A stretch of 38,045 nt of DNA from Endozoicomonas atrinae (GTDB lineage Bacteria > Pseudomonadota > Gammaproteobacteria > Pseudomonadales > Endozoicomonadaceae), in NCBI RefSeq assembly GCF_001647025.1, contig NZ_LUKQ02000030.1:1-38045 (forward strand), in the 5' to 3' direction. How positions within the stretch are numbered: position 1 is the stretch's first letter; every line of letters starts with the position of its first letter. Of the stretch, positions 8,118-17,949 are shown in pieces. Both the position numbers and the translations under genes were made by a program. The notes beneath the pieces were generated by a model. That model made no database searches and had not been told where the DNA came from. It worked only from the letters and a program-made list of their open reading frames with translations.

Positions 8118-8984
8118 ATGAACTTTAATATACCGATTTTAACAGCATGTTTTTCAACAGCAGGTGAGGCTAATAATGAAAGATATGAAAATATTGAACA
8201 GAGTAAACGTATAGGTGAAAGGTTAGCCAATCAAAAAAACCAGCAGGATGCCATTGAACCTGTTCCAGGAACAAAAACAGAGGGGTTGACGTCAACTCCT
8301 GAAAACCACTCATTAACCGTTGATAAGTCTTGCTGTCCGGATCTAAGAGCAAAATGCCACTCTGTCACAGCATGTGACGTTGTTAGGTATATCAGTATGA
8401 CGGTGATAACTGCACCTGCTTTAATAGGCCCGGCCCTTCTAAAGGGAGTAGCTGACTTGGATGTTGATGTACCCGGAACCACTTCCGGCCTATTAAGTGT
8501 CGCCCTAATTATTGACATACTCATAGCCTTGAAAGTTGATAAACGACTGATTCAATACTTTACACAAAGAGCGGCAAACAATGAATCAAAGGTTGAAGAT
8601 CAGGCTACATTACAGCAGCCATCAATTCCTGAAGAAATACCATTGCTCGAACGCGCTAAAAGGGAAATTGCTAGAGTGCAGCAATCGAATGAAGAGTTGC
8701 CCATATTACTGCATAATACTCAATCATATACTCCAGCTTCTATAGATGACTCCTCTCAGGCCTCAAATACTCATGAAACACAGCCTATGAAATCAGTCCG
8801 ATTTGAAGCTTCACTTACCGATAATTTTTTCACTGATACCAATGACAGTGACGACAAATCAACAGACAATAAAACCGCACCACTGGCATTATCTGAAAGT
8901 TTGAATGACCTTATAGTCGGTTCAGAAGGTGATGGAGAACCTCCTGAAGACGAGGAAGCTGGATTCAAAACCACTACAGCCTGA
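8118..8984 (+). CDS. Orphan two-TM protein with acidic disordered tail
   Basis: I do not recognise this 288-aa protein. The ATG at 8118 is preferred over the one at 8100 because GAGGG sits just upstream of it. Residues 1-88 are polar with a small Cys cluster (SCCPDLRAKC). Two hydrophobic helices follow at about 89-110 and 121-139, separated by a short acidic turn (DLDVDVPG), forming a hairpin. The remaining ~145 residues are Ser/Asp/Glu-rich and look disordered. A paired-TM hairpin flanked by polar tails is common in proteins that bacteria insert into host vacuole membranes, but nothing here proves secretion. Its AT-rich composition and long AT-rich upstream region resemble those of the 968-aa orphan. 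Confidence 0.65.
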   Translation: MNFNIPILTACFSTAGEANNERYENIEQSKRIGERLANQKNQQDAIEPVPGTKTEGLTSTPENHSLTVDKSCCPDLRAKCHSVTACDVVRYISMTVITAPALIGPALLKGVADLDVDVPGTTSGLLSVALIIDILIALKVDKRLIQYFTQRAANNESKVEDQATLQQPSIPEEIPLLERAKREIARVQQSNEELPILLHNTQSYTPASIDDSSQASNTHETQPMKSVRFEASLTDNFFTDTNDSDDKSTDNKTAPLALSESLNDLIVGSEGDGEPPEDEEAGFKTTTA

Positions 8985-9110
8985 ACCTTATTGCAGTCTG
9001 CGCATTGAATACAATTAGCCATGATCTGATCAAGTTCATCAATGCCATCATAATGGATGATGGATAATCAGGTTATGGTCTCAGTGGGTTAAAAATATTC
9101 ATGCACTTTT

Positions 9111-10082
9111 TTACAGCTCCAGATAGTTAACACTAAATAGACTCTCCTCATCTACCCAACTATTAACTACCTGAAATCCGACATTGGCCACCAACGTCGC
9201 GAATCCATCCAGTGTGTATTTATAAGAACTCTCAGTATGTATGGTTTCGTACTTATTGAAAGCAATGGTTTCTCCATCAATAGTAACCCTTTGATCACAC
9301 TGACTGACCAGATGCATTTCAATACGCTGTTGACTGGTATTATAAAATGCATAATGCTCAAAATTAGCTGGATCAAAATCACCCTCAGCTAGTTGATTAA
9401 TATTATTCAGCACATTCAAGTTAAACTGTGCAGTAATTCCTTTCCTGTCGTTATAGGCGGCATTCAGCAGCGACTCCGGTTTATGCAAGTCAATCCCTAT
9501 TAATACCCCACCACTACCATTCAAAAACATTTTCAGATTCTCAAGGAAATCCAGGGCTTTTTCAGGCTGAAGATTGCCAAAGGTAGAGCCTGGATAGAAT
9601 ACCAGCCGCTTACCCTCTGGAATGCTCTCTGGTATCCAACCAGGCTGTGAAAAATCAGCACACACCGCATGAATATCGAGCCATGGAAACTGCTCTCCCA
9701 GTTTAATGGCAGATTCCAGCAAAAAATCTCCGGCAATATCCATTGGGATATAAGCTTTAGGCCGCAGGCTATCCAGCAAAATACGAACCTTTTCACTGCT
9801 GCCACTTCCTGGTTCCAGCATAATGCTTTCTGTACCACAGCAGTCCGCAATAGATCCTGCATTTTTCTTTAATAGTTTTCGCTCAGTTCGTGTCGGATAG
9901 TATTCCGGCTGCTGGGTAATTTTTTCAAATAATACCGAACCATGATGATCATAAAAAAATTTTGGATTCAGCATCTTCTGTGGACGTAGCAAACCTTCAA
10001 GAATCTCTTTTTTATCATTATTGACAGGATGATGATTTTGAAAATTAACATTATTCATCTCCATAATGGCTGATTCAGGCAT
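9111..10082 (-). CDS. egtD: EgtD, L-histidine N-alpha-methyltransferase
   Basis: A cytoplasmic SAM-dependent enzyme that trimethylates histidine to hercynine, the first step of ergothioneine synthesis. At 323 aa it has the usual family length. The DUF2260/EgtD fold is visible from LLRPQKMLNPKFFYDHHGSVLFEKI and EYYPTRTE, through the SAM-binding MLEPGSGSSEKVR, to FYPGSTFGNL and IGIDLHKPE. The C-terminal region (FNKYETIHTESSYKYT) fits the histidine-binding domain. The start at 10082 has AAGGAA seven bases upstream. It lies 66 bases downstream of egtB on the same strand, so the two are probably co-transcribed. No egtA, egtC or egtE gene lies nearby. Confidence 0.93.
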   Translation of the reverse strand: MPESAIMEMNNVNFQNHHPVNNDKKEILEGLLRPQKMLNPKFFYDHHGSVLFEKITQQPEYYPTRTERKLLKKNAGSIADCCGTESIMLEPGSGSSEKVRILLDSLRPKAYIPMDIAGDFLLESAIKLGEQFPWLDIHAVCADFSQPGWIPESIPEGKRLVFYPGSTFGNLQPEKALDFLENLKMFLNGSGGVLIGIDLHKPESLLNAAYNDRKGITAQFNLNVLNNINQLAEGDFDPANFEHYAFYNTSQQRIEMHLVSQCDQRVTIDGETIAFNKYETIHTESSYKYTLDGFATLVANVGFQVVNSWVDEESLFSVNYLEL

Positions 10083-10148
10083 AAGAGTTCCTTATAGCAA
10101 CAGGTCAAAATGTATGATTGGTAGCAGAGATAGAAATGGAATGGTTTA

Positions 10149-11483
10149 TTAATGACTTCTTGCCAGACGCAGACCAGAGAACTGCCAGCGATCACGAGGA
10201 TAGAAAAAATTCCGGTAAGTTGGCCTGAGATGATCAACAGGGCTGACACAGGAGCCACCGCGCAGTACCCATTGATTGCACATGAACTTGCCATTGTACT
10301 CACCGATAGCGCCAGCACCGGCCTTAAAACCGGGGTATGGGCGATAGGCACTGGATGTCCATTGCCAGCAGCTGTCATAAAGCTGTTTTAACGGGTCGTG
10401 TGGGTCACAATCAACAGACGTAGGTTGCAGCCTGTTTTCAGAGAGAATTGTTTTCTTACCATACTGACACGCAGCAAACTCCCACTCAGCTTCCGTAGGT
10501 AACCTGCCACCGGCCCAGCAAGCATAAGCATCCGCTTCATAGCCACTCAGGTGACACACTGGCTGTTCAGGTGACCAGGGCTCCAATCCATGCAGTGTAA
10601 ACTCCATTGGACAACCATTAGCTTCTATCCAGTATAACGGTTGTCGCCATTGACCCTGTTGCACCTCAGCCCAGCCATCAGATAACCAGAACTCCGGGCG
10701 CTGATACCCGCCATCTTCAATGAAAACCTGAAATTCAGCATTGGTGATCAGCCGATCTGATAACTCAAAGGGCTCGATATATACCTGATGAGCTGGGCCT
10801 TCATTATCAAAAGAGAATGATTCAGTGTCTTGGCCAGCCCCCAACTGAAACAAACCACCTTGATAGTAGACCCATTGCGCGCCCTGTGAATGACCAGCGT
10901 TACTTTGATGACTGGCATTCTTAATGGATGAGTAGCCGGGAAAGAGTGGGTTTTTCGAGAGAGAAAACTTCAGGTCTGTTAAGAAAAGCTCCTGATGTTG
11001 TTTTTCATGCTGCACACCCAGCTGTACTCGCCTAAAAACCTCTTTCCTTTTCGAGTAGTGTTCATGAACGGCTGCTTGTAGCAATGCGTCCATCGCCTGA
11101 TCAACATGATGCCGATACTCCATGACTTCATTGACCGTGGGTCTTGATAACAAGCCCCGTTGAGGCCTTGGATACTGCTTGCCAATCGCATTGTAATAGG
11201 AGTTAAACAGCACTTCATAAGCGGGATGAAACACCGTGTACTCTTTAGCAAAAGGCTTCAGCAGAAAGGTTTCAAAAAACCAGCTGGTATGAGCCAGGTG
11301 CCATTTCGGGGGACTGGTAAATGCAGCTGCCTGCAAACCATAATCCTCAACTTCCAGTGGTCTGCAAAGATCAACCGACTGCTGACGAGTCTTGCAGAAC
11401 TGTTCCAATAATCCATTGTCTTCAGTGGCTAAATGAATATCTGTGTCACTATTGAGACTGATTAACGCTTCCACCGAAGGCAT
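10149..11483 (-). CDS. egtB: EgtB, hercynine oxygenase (sulfoxide synthase)
   Basis: A 444-aa non-haem iron enzyme that joins hercynine to a thiol (cysteine or gamma-glutamylcysteine) with oxygen, the second step of ergothioneine synthesis. The N-terminal DinB-like half has LAHTSWFFE and the iron-binding HEKQHQEL, together giving the three-histidine site. The C-terminal half is the formylglycine-generating-enzyme-like domain, from GGLFQLGAG through [14 protein letters not shown] to [10 protein letters not shown] and [13 protein letters not shown] at 11483 has AAGGAAA six bases before it. SenA of selenoneine synthesis is a paralogue, but no senB or senC is adjacent and egtD follows, so ergothioneine is the better call. 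Which thiol donor is used cannot be told from sequence alone. Confidence 0.92.
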   Translation of the reverse strand: MPSVEALISLNSDTDIHLATEDNGLLEQFCKTRQQSVDLCRPLEVEDYGLQAAAFTSPPKWHLAHTSWFFETFLLKPFAKEYTVFHPAYEVLFNSYYNAIGKQYPRPQRGLLSRPTVNEVMEYRHHVDQAMDALLQAAVHEHYSKRKEVFRRVQLGVQHEKQHQELFLTDLKFSLSKNPLFPGYSSIKNASHQSNAGHSQGAQWVYYQGGLFQLGAGQDTESFSFDNEGPAHQVYIEPFELSDRLITNAEFQVFIEDGGYQRPEFWLSDGWAEVQQGQWRQPLYWIEANGCPMEFTLHGLEPWSPEQPVCHLSGYEADAYACWAGGRLPTEAEWEFAACQYGKKTILSENRLQPTSVDCDPHDPLKQLYDSCWQWTSSAYRPYPGFKAGAGAIGEYNGKFMCNQWVLRGGSCVSPVDHLRPTYRNFFYPRDRWQFSGLRLARSH

Positions 11484-11740
11484 AGGTGTTTCCTTTGTGG
11501 TACTGATAGAGCTTTATGGCAAACGTCACACGTTATCAAAAAGACCTGATGAGATTTGCCATATGCAGAAGAAGAGTGATGTTCAAAAATCCAGATGATT
11601 GTTAAGGTAAGATTATGACGATCAAAAATAGCATATAGATTGTCTAGCAGTTTCTATTAGTCGCTTTTTATCTATATGCAGCGATTTATATAAAAATAAT
11701 CTTAAATATACACGCAGCCAATGATTAACAAGAAGACCCT

Positions 11741-12760
11741 ATGCATCCTCTGTTAGCCTCTCTTATCTGTTCTATTTTGATGTTTTTACTGACGGCCTGC
11801 TCGGTACCAGGTAATGGCTCCAATGAAAGGCAGTTTGTAGTGATAAAACCTCTGTCTACTATTGACCAACCGACAAATGACCAACATTTTTCTCTCAAAA
11901 TAAACTCAATATCAGGGCGCTTTTTTACCGTTCTCAGCACTACCAAAAACAGTGGTTACAGCGACTTTCAGATTGAATATGAAGGGGTCACTGTTTTTGA
12001 GGATAATGACCGGCACCTGAGCCCTGTCGCCATATGCTATGAACCCAGTTTTCAAAAGCCTGCTCTACTCTATACCGGTGTAATGGAAGGCATCGGCGTA
12101 AATTTTTTACGCATGGTCATTCCCGGTGAATCCAGGGAATCAACGGAGGCTTTTTCACTTGATGCCACTGATCTGCCCATTACATGTGTAAGAGACCAGT
12201 TCTCAGAGCTCTCTCAAATGCCTGAAAATAAATCAGCAGAGCTCTGCACTTGTGATATCAGCCGGCATTTAGAGAGTATGGAAAGAGAGCAGCAGCTCAG
12301 ACAGTTTTTACCGGAACAGATCGAACTATCGTATACGCCAAAACATATCATCAGGAATGGGAAAGAACTGTCCTTCCAGAGTGCGCTTCTCCCCATAGCA
12401 GGAGATAGACTGTCATTTGAAGAGTTGCTGACAACATTACAACTTGCTGATAGCGACCTGCACATTGAGTGGACTCAAAAAGCGTCGGGAAGTTTTGTGA
12501 ATATTATTACCCTGAACCGCCCTCTCTATCATCAGGCAGCATACAGCTTTGTAAGCAATGCAAAAGGAAACTGGTTTCTGCTGCAGTATATGACCGACTC
12601 TTCAAAAGGCTTTAATACCATCAAACATGTTGAAGAGAGCAAGGAGGGCTTTATTGTTGATATCTGTCTGGAATCCTGCAACTGGTGGGGACTCTATGGA
12701 GAGGTCAGGATTGATACTATCCGCCAGACGCTATCTCTGGTGGGCATGACTGACGGATAG
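11741..12760 (+). CDS. Predicted lipoprotein, 339 aa, unknown
   Basis: I do not recognise the mature domain. The first 20 residues are a lipoprotein signal peptide (MHPLLASLICSILMFLLTAC) with lipobox LTAC and acylation at Cys20. Position +2 is Ser, so outer-membrane sorting is expected. The remainder is mixed alpha/beta, with two cysteine pairs (CTC near the middle, CLESC near the end). It is divergent from egtB across a ~255-base AT-rich gap, so the two promoters must lie there. The ribosome site is weak (AAGAAG). It is not obviously linked in function to its neighbours. Confidence 0.7.
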   Translation: MHPLLASLICSILMFLLTACSVPGNGSNERQFVVIKPLSTIDQPTNDQHFSLKINSISGRFFTVLSTTKNSGYSDFQIEYEGVTVFEDNDRHLSPVAICYEPSFQKPALLYTGVMEGIGVNFLRMVIPGESRESTEAFSLDATDLPITCVRDQFSELSQMPENKSAELCTCDISRHLESMEREQQLRQFLPEQIELSYTPKHIIRNGKELSFQSALLPIAGDRLSFEELLTTLQLADSDLHIEWTQKASGSFVNIITLNRPLYHQAAYSFVSNAKGNWFLLQYMTDSSKGFNTIKHVEESKEGFIVDICLESCNWWGLYGEVRIDTIRQTLSLVGMTDG

Positions 12761-12872
12761 TCAAAGCCTTGTGTAAAGAAAATATTTACCCTGGTTTTAT
12801 ATTCAGCCGCTAATTCATAGCAGGCCACGGACGATAAAAATAAAGCCAGCAACAACATCCAAAGGATGGACC

Positions 12873-13145
12873 ATGATCATCAGAACTGCTACCACCATGA
12901 CCCTCATTGCCGGATTAGCCATCAGCGCAGCATCGGCCATCGCTAATGAGAACAGAGTCACTGGTGGTGATAATGCATACTATATTGCCGACCATTCAGG
13001 TTCGACCTTCAGTTCTACCGACGACTTTGTGTGGTCGGAAAGCAGGTTCAAAGGCGGTGACGGTTATGACGGACCAGAAGAAGAAAGCAGCGCTTTTAAG
13101 GTTTATGTACGCCATGAAGAGAAGATAGGTGGTGATAACCAATAG
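12873..13145 (+). CDS. Small exported protein, 90 aa, unknown
   Basis: A short protein with a clear signal peptide, cleaved after about residue 24 (SAASAIA). The mature ~65 residues are acidic and Gly/Asp/Ser-rich, with repeated GGDN/GGDG motifs (VTGGDNAYY, KGGDGYDG, IGGDNQ). It has no cysteines and no known domain. AAAGGA precedes the ATG at a proper distance, and the gene ends in a strong shared terminator, so it is very likely real and well expressed. The GGD repeats could bind metal or saccharide, but this is a guess. Confidence 0.7.
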   Translation: MIIRTATTMTLIAGLAISAASAIANENRVTGGDNAYYIADHSGSTFSSTDDFVWSESRFKGGDGYDGPEEESSAFKVYVRHEEKIGGDNQ

Positions 13146-13158
13146 TTGATCCAAGTAT

Positions 13159-13188
13159 AAAAAAAGCCCTCTGACGAGGGCTTTTTTT
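13159..13188. terminator. Bidirectional terminator between the small exported gene and lolD
   Basis: AAAAAAAGCCCTC (13159-13171) pairs with GAGGGCTTTTTTT (13176-13188) around TGAC. A-run and T-run on opposite sides make it active on both strands. The lolD stop codon overlaps its left-facing T-run, so the two convergent genes share it. Confidence 0.93.
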
Positions 13189-13885
13189 ATGGCACAGGAA
13201 CAAGGTTCCCATCTTCCAGGCGTAATGCTCGATCCATCTGTCGGGCAAATGCCATATCATGAGTCACGACAATAAAACTGGTTGTCAGCTTTTTACTGAG
13301 GGATTTCATCAGCTCATGAATCTTGCTGGCGGTATGAGGGTCCAGGTTACCCGTTGGCTCATCCATCAGCACCAGGTCTGGCTTGGCGACCAATGCACGG
13401 GCAATAGCCACCCTCTGCCGTTCACCACCGGAAAGCTCTGCCGGCTTATGGCGGGCTCTTTTAGACAACCCCACCATACCCAGCATTTTTTCCGCTCTTA
13501 TTCTTGCCTGCCGCACGGATACTTCCTTACGAAGCAGTAATGGCATGGCAACATTTTCCAGGGCGGTAAATTCTGGCAGCAAATGATGGAACTGATAAAC
13601 AAAGCCCAGGTGACGGTTGCGCAATTCTCCCTGCTGCTGTTCTGATACATTCATCAACTGATGGCCACAGAGTATTACCTCACCTTGGGAAGGGTAATCC
13701 AACCCAGCCAACAGCTGAAGCAGCGTTGTTTTTCCTGAGCCTGAAGTACCGACAATCGCTACTCTTTCAGAAGGTGATACCAACAGGTCTATCCCTCTGA
13801 GCACCTCAAGCTTTTCAGGACCTTCAGAAAACTCTTTGGTCAGACTGCGGCACTCCAGGACAACACGGTTCTCAGGATTATTCAT
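13187..13885 (-). CDS. lolD: LolD, ATPase of the lipoprotein-releasing ABC transporter
   Basis: A 232-aa cytoplasmic ATPase that powers extraction of lipoproteins from the inner membrane and their hand-over to LolA. Visible motifs are Walker [14 protein letters not shown]-loop [20 protein letters not shown] (a Lol-type sequence), signature [15 protein letters not shown], Walker [13 protein letters not shown], and the H-loop histidine in [12 protein letters not shown] at 13885 follows GGAGG. The gene overlaps the permease gene by eight bases, implying translational coupling. It ends in the shared terminator at 13159-13188. Confidence 0.94.
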   Translation of the reverse strand: MNNPENRVVLECRSLTKEFSEGPEKLEVLRGIDLLVSPSERVAIVGTSGSGKTTLLQLLAGLDYPSQGEVILCGHQLMNVSEQQQGELRNRHLGFVYQFHHLLPEFTALENVAMPLLLRKEVSVRQARIRAEKMLGMVGLSKRARHKPAELSGGERQRVAIARALVAKPDLVLMDEPTGNLDPHTASKIHELMKSLSKKLTTSFIVVTHDMAFARQMDRALRLEDGNLVPVP

Positions 13886-15122
13886 AACAAAGAGCCTCCG
13901 CTGGCTGGGTTCTTGAGGCTCGCCATGCCGGATAAAGGGTTGCCAGAAAACTCATCAGCAAACCGGATACACTGATCACCGCAACATCCTGCCACATTAG
14001 CTCCGATGGCAGGTAGCTGATAAAGTAAACATCAGGGCTCAGAAAGTGAATACCCAGCAATTTTTCCAGAGCACCGACGATTTCGGAAACATTCAGCGCC
14101 CCGGCAATCCCCAGGGCAACCCCAAGAAGCGTCCCGATAACACCAATCAGGGATCCCTGGACCATAAAAATCCCCATAATCATTTTGGGCGTCGCACCAA
14201 ACGTTCTGAGGATGGCAATATCACCCTGTTTATCAGTCACCACCATCACCAGCGTGGAGACAATATTAAAAGCTGCAACAGCAACAATCAGGGTAAGAAG
14301 AAGGCCCACCATGGTCTTTTCCATTTGAATCGCCTGGAACAGGCGGCCATGGGTCCGGGTCCAGTCCTGAACGTAGTAACGCCCGGGTAAGGTAACCGCC
14401 ACATCCCATGCCAGTTTGGGTGCTGCAAAAAGATCATCCATTTTGAGGCGTATACCGGTCACCCCTTCAGGAACACGCAGAAAACGGGCCAGATCTTCAC
14501 GATGCGCATAAGCCAGATTGCCATCCACATCCGCACCCACAGAGAACGTACCAACGACGGTAAAACGTTTAAGGCGAGGCAGAACACCAGCAAGATTAAC
14601 ACTGGCTTCAGGCAGAACCATCGTTACTTTATCCCCGACAGATACACCCAGATAATTGGCCAGAATTTCACCAAGAAGAATACCAAACTCTCCAGTTTGA
14701 AGGTCTTCCAGTGCTCCCTGCTTCATATGATCAGCAATAATGGAGACTTTTCTTTCATACTCAGGGTCAATACCGTAAACCAGTGTTCCTCTCACCTGGT
14801 CACCGTTAGTCAGCATACCCTGGGCATCGACAAAAGGCGCAGCCGCGTCGATGCCTTCTTTTTCTGGAATGGTGTTTACCAGCTCCTTCCAGTCATCAAT
14901 ACCACCACCAGCAGCTGTAATCGTTGCATGAGGCACCATACCCAGTACCCGCTGCTTGAGCTCTCGATCAAAGCCATTCATCACTGACAGCACAATAATC
15001 AGGACAGAAACACCCAGGGTCAGCCCCACCATGGATGTTCCGGAGATGAAGGATATAAAATGATTCCTTCGCTTTGCGCGGGTATAGCGCAAACCTATAA
15101 AAAAAGGTAATGGTCTAAACAT
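13878..15122 (-). CDS. Lipoprotein-releasing ABC permease (LolC/LolE, probably LolF-like)
   Basis: The 414-aa permease has the Lol architecture: TM1 after [15 protein letters not shown] and [20 protein letters not shown], the conserved [16 protein letters not shown], a ~200-residue periplasmic domain, and three C-terminal TM helices with the FtsX core ([20 protein letters not shown]). It precedes lolD and overlaps it. In the E. coli layout a second permease would follow lolD, but here lolD is the last gene and none precedes this one. A single permease with LolD fits the LolDF type, in which one hybrid protein forms a homodimer. The start has only a weak ribosome site. Whether another lolC/lolE exists elsewhere in the genome cannot be seen. 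Confidence 0.9.
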   Translation of the reverse strand: MFRPLPFFIGLRYTRAKRRNHFISFISGTSMVGLTLGVSVLIIVLSVMNGFDRELKQRVLGMVPHATITAAGGGIDDWKELVNTIPEKEGIDAAAPFVDAQGMLTNGDQVRGTLVYGIDPEYERKVSIIADHMKQGALEDLQTGEFGILLGEILANYLGVSVGDKVTMVLPEASVNLAGVLPRLKRFTVVGTFSVGADVDGNLAYAHREDLARFLRVPEGVTGIRLKMDDLFAAPKLAWDVAVTLPGRYYVQDWTRTHGRLFQAIQMEKTMVGLLLTLIVAVAAFNIVSTLVMVVTDKQGDIAILRTFGATPKMIMGIFMVQGSLIGVIGTLLGVALGIAGALNVSEIVGALEKLLGIHFLSPDVYFISYLPSELMWQDVAVISVSGLLMSFLATLYPAWRASRTQPAEALCYE

Positions 15123-15447
15123 TTATTCTGCCAGTTCTGCCCGCCCCCCTTGTGCCATCGGCATGTAAAGGGCGGACTTTGCCACTCATTTCAAAAGAGC
15201 CAGTAAGGACAAGCTTGGCATTATGCCATAAAGCAGAATAAATCCCGTCGAATTTTCCTGCACTTTGCTTCTATTTATGCCAACAGCTCGGCAGGATAAG
15301 GAAAAATAGTAGCAGGAGCCATTTCAGTTCGGTCTAGTGTGGGATACAGTAGAATAATATTGAACAATCGTTTATTGATATAAATGCCATCAGCACTGAC
15401 TACGTCACCATAGTGTGTATCAGTACATAAACAAGGCTAAACGCTAA
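15123..15447. other. Intergenic region, divergent promoters
   Basis: About 325 bases between the divergent permease gene and the small exported-protein gene. It must hold promoters for both. I see no clear sigma-70 boxes, no RNA gene and no repeat apart from short GC-rich dyads near 15138-15178. Confidence 0.4.
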
Positions 15448-15789
15448 ATGAACAGAGCACTATTGACTCTTTTGTCAGTTACCTTTCTAAACTTTTGCAT
15501 ACTCTTTACAGCTGAAGTCTCGGCCAGCAGCCTTACACCAGAGTCCCCACATTCAGATGGCACGATCATAGTCCCCGTAGGCAGCCAGTCTCAGCAGTTG
15601 CGCCAATCTCTGGCTCTACCGGAACATGGTCAAACCATGGATGAGGTCAGGCAAATACTGGGCAACGCGAGCCAGACTGAAACCATTGGCGAACCCGCCA
15701 TCACTCGCTGGTATTACCCAGATCAGAAATTGACCGTATATTTTGAAGGTAATCGGGTACTACGGTCAGTGGTTCATAACGCACCCTGA
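15448..15789 (+). CDS. Small periplasmic protein with BamE/SmpA-like motif
   Basis: A 113-aa exported protein. Residues 1-26 form a signal peptide (cleavage near VSAS). The mature part contains the pattern TMDEVRQILGNASQTETIG, then ITRWYYPDQKLTVYFEGNRV, a compact motif seen in SmpA/BamE-like folds and in short conserved periplasmic proteins of Pseudomonas and relatives. It is not BamE itself, since there is no lipobox and the overall sequence differs. Its stop is only one base from the stop of the convergent AraC-type gene, with no terminator between. Function is unknown. Confidence 0.75.
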   Translation: MNRALLTLLSVTFLNFCILFTAEVSASSLTPESPHSDGTIIVPVGSQSQQLRQSLALPEHGQTMDEVRQILGNASQTETIGEPAITRWYYPDQKLTVYFEGNRVLRSVVHNAP

Positions 15790-15790
15790 G

Positions 15791-16756
15791 TTATAAAAGC
15801 TTTTTCCTGAATTGCCCCGGCGGCATACCAAAGTAACGCTGAAAAGCCTCATAAAAACGACTGAGAGAACTGAAACCACAGGCATAGCCGATGTCGGCAA
15901 TGGGGCGCTCACTGTCCATAAGCAGCAGTTGAGCTTTCTGCAGACGCTGAAACTGCAGATATTGTTTAATGGATACACCCATCACGCTGGTAAAAAGGTT
16001 AGTCGTATAATTCTTGTGCAAGCCAAGATGAGCTGCCACATCTGCCGTTGAAATAGGCCGATGCAGGTTTTCCCCTATAAAGTGAATCATGGTGGAAACG
16101 TGGTGTACACCTTTCAACCGACCACTCCCCGGATTACTGGAAGCTTGATCCGTTTCTGCCGGTGATTCCTCAAAATGATCTCCAGATGAAAAACTCTCCG
16201 GGTGATCCCACCCCTGAAAACTGATTCTTTTTAACAGCAGCGAAAGCTCACCCAGAATAATCTCCTTCAATTCCGGATGCACACTCTGAAAATCCTCATA
16301 CCATCGACTCAGTCTCATGATCAGATAGTCATGATCTGGTTTTGCCAGGGCAATAGAGCCTGTCATCACCTCCTGCCTGAGTTGTTCTGTTAATGGCCAC
16401 TGAAGAAACTCCGGTAAGGGGATATAGAGGTTATAGAGCATGCCTTCCCCCTGACTTCTTTCCTCAAGAGTCACCAGCCGATGCGGCATGTTGGCCCAGA
16501 AGATGGCCAGCCGGTTCTCAGGGATACGCTGCTCCCGCCCATTAACAATATAAGTAGCAGAGCACCCCAGCAGATAGTTCAACTCAACATGGCCATGAAC
16601 ATGACCACTGTCCATAATATAAGGTGCCCGGTTTTCGATATAAAAGATGTCCCCCTGAATATCGGAAATTGATCCAGGCATGGGTACCACACCTTCGGTT
16701 CCACAGTTTTTTTTCCTGACAGGTTGCCCGACAGACAACGGCTGCTGACTGCTCAC
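15791..16756 (-). CDS. AraC-family regulator, MelR-like, divergent from galETK
   Basis: A 321-aa transcription factor. The N-terminal half is a cupin-like sugar-sensing domain with HVHGHVELNYLLG and a NGREQRIPENRLAIFWANMPH stretch that matches the MelR group (melibiose/galactoside sensors). The C-terminal half has the two helix-turn-helix motifs of AraC proteins: AAHLGLHKNYTTNLFTSVMG, then PIADIGYACGFSSLSRFYEAF. Between them lies a Ser/Glu-rich linker. It is transcribed away from galE across a 173-base gap, so control of galETK by galactose or a galactoside is the natural inference. The GTG start at 16756 has a poor ribosome site; ATG at 16681, preceded by AAGG, is an alternative giving 296 residues. 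Confidence 0.9.
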   Translation of the reverse strand: MSSQQPLSVGQPVRKKNCGTEGVVPMPGSISDIQGDIFYIENRAPYIMDSGHVHGHVELNYLLGCSATYIVNGREQRIPENRLAIFWANMPHRLVTLEERSQGEGMLYNLYIPLPEFLQWPLTEQLRQEVMTGSIALAKPDHDYLIMRLSRWYEDFQSVHPELKEIILGELSLLLKRISFQGWDHPESFSSGDHFEESPAETDQASSNPGSGRLKGVHHVSTMIHFIGENLHRPISTADVAAHLGLHKNYTTNLFTSVMGVSIKQYLQFQRLQKAQLLLMDSERPIADIGYACGFSSLSRFYEAFQRYFGMPPGQFRKKLL

Positions 16757-16929
16757 AAATATTGACCCTTATCAAAAAGCCTCATCATGATACCTGCTGC
16801 CATCGCATAAATCTTTGTTTTCGGGAAAAACAGAGAAAAAACCGTAAAAGAAACCTACTGCAACCTGTTTCTAAAATGATCACAAGAGATTATTCAACAG
16901 GCAGACACGCTGCCTGAACGAGGTAGACA

Positions 16930-17943
16930 ATGAGCATCCTGATCACCGGAGGCGCTGGCTACATTGGCAGCCACACCTGTCTGGAATTACTGAATGCCGG
17001 TTATGACGTCGTCGTCGTTGATAACCTGTGCAACAGCCATGAGACCTCCCTGCACCGTGTGGAAAGCCTGACGGGTAAACAACCCGCTTTTTATCCTGTC
17101 GATATACGCGATAAAGAAGCCCTTCGTGCCGTATTCGACAAGCACTCCATTGAAGCGGTGATTCACTTTGCCGGATTAAAAGCAGTGGGTGAGTCTACCC
17201 GGATACCCCTGGCGTATTTTGATAACAATGTCAGCGGTACGGTAAAACTTCTGGAAATCATGGAAGAGTTTGACGTACGTCATCTGGTCTTCAGCTCTTC
17301 TGCAACGGTATACGGCGACCCACATGAAGTACCGATCAAGGAAGACTTCCCGGTTGGACAGGTCACAAACCCCTACGGCCGCAGCAAGTTCATGGTGGAA
17401 GAGATTCTTCGTGATACGGCAGCGTCCGATGATCGCTGGAATTTCAGCATTCTGCGCTATTTCAACCCAGTTGGCGCCCACGCATCGGGTCTAATCGGTG
17501 AAGATCCCAGCGGTATCCCCAACAACCTGATGCCTTATATTGCCCAGGTGGCCGTGGGCAAGCTGGAGCAGCTCAACGTATTTGGCAATGACTACGCTAC
17601 CCACGATGGTACCGGTGTGCGCGACTACATCCATGTTGTCGACCTCTCCCTTGGCCACCTTGCGGCATTGCGAACCCATTGGGCTGATCACGGCGTGCAT
17701 ACCTATAACCTGGGTACCGGCAAAGGCAGTAGTGTACTGGATATGCTTCATGCCTTTGAAAAAGCCTGTGGCAAAGTGCTGCCTCATAAAATCCAGCCAC
17801 GCCGCCCCGGTGATATCGCCCAGTGCTATGCCGATCCTGCCTATGCCGAGCAAAAGCTGGGCTGGAAAGCCATCCGCACCGTTGAAGATATGACGATAGA
17901 TACCTGGCGCTGGCAGTCAGAAAACCCGAACGGATTTAATTAA
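16930..17943 (+). CDS. galE: GalE, UDP-glucose 4-epimerase
   Basis: A 337-aa cytoplasmic SDR enzyme interconverting UDP-galactose and UDP-glucose in the Leloir pathway, also supplying UDP-galactose for surface polysaccharides. It shows the NAD-binding GGAGYIGSH at the N terminus, VVDNLCNS, the [10 protein letters not shown] segment, the serine/threonine region FSSSATVYG, the catalytic NPYGRSK (Tyr/Lys pair), and the C-terminal [12 protein letters not shown]. Length equals the E. coli enzyme (338). ATG at 16930 is preceded by GAGGTA. It is the first gene of galE-galT-galK, divergent from the MelR-like regulator. A long hairpin separates it from galT. Confidence 0.97.
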   Translation: MSILITGGAGYIGSHTCLELLNAGYDVVVVDNLCNSHETSLHRVESLTGKQPAFYPVDIRDKEALRAVFDKHSIEAVIHFAGLKAVGESTRIPLAYFDNNVSGTVKLLEIMEEFDVRHLVFSSSATVYGDPHEVPIKEDFPVGQVTNPYGRSKFMVEEILRDTAASDDRWNFSILRYFNPVGAHASGLIGEDPSGIPNNLMPYIAQVAVGKLEQLNVFGNDYATHDGTGVRDYIHVVDLSLGHLAALRTHWADHGVHTYNLGTGKGSSVLDMLHAFEKACGKVLPHKIQPRRPGDIAQCYADPAYAEQKLGWKAIRTVEDMTIDTWRWQSENPNGFN

Positions 17944-17949
17944 TAAAAC

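Noticed and set aside
10149-11483. SenA (selenoneine) instead of EgtB
   Set aside because: No senB or senC is linked and the partner gene is egtD.
16857-16905. CRP site upstream of galE (TGATCACA)
   Set aside because: Only the right half matches TCACA; the left half matches TGTGA at two of five positions, so it is not reported as a site.
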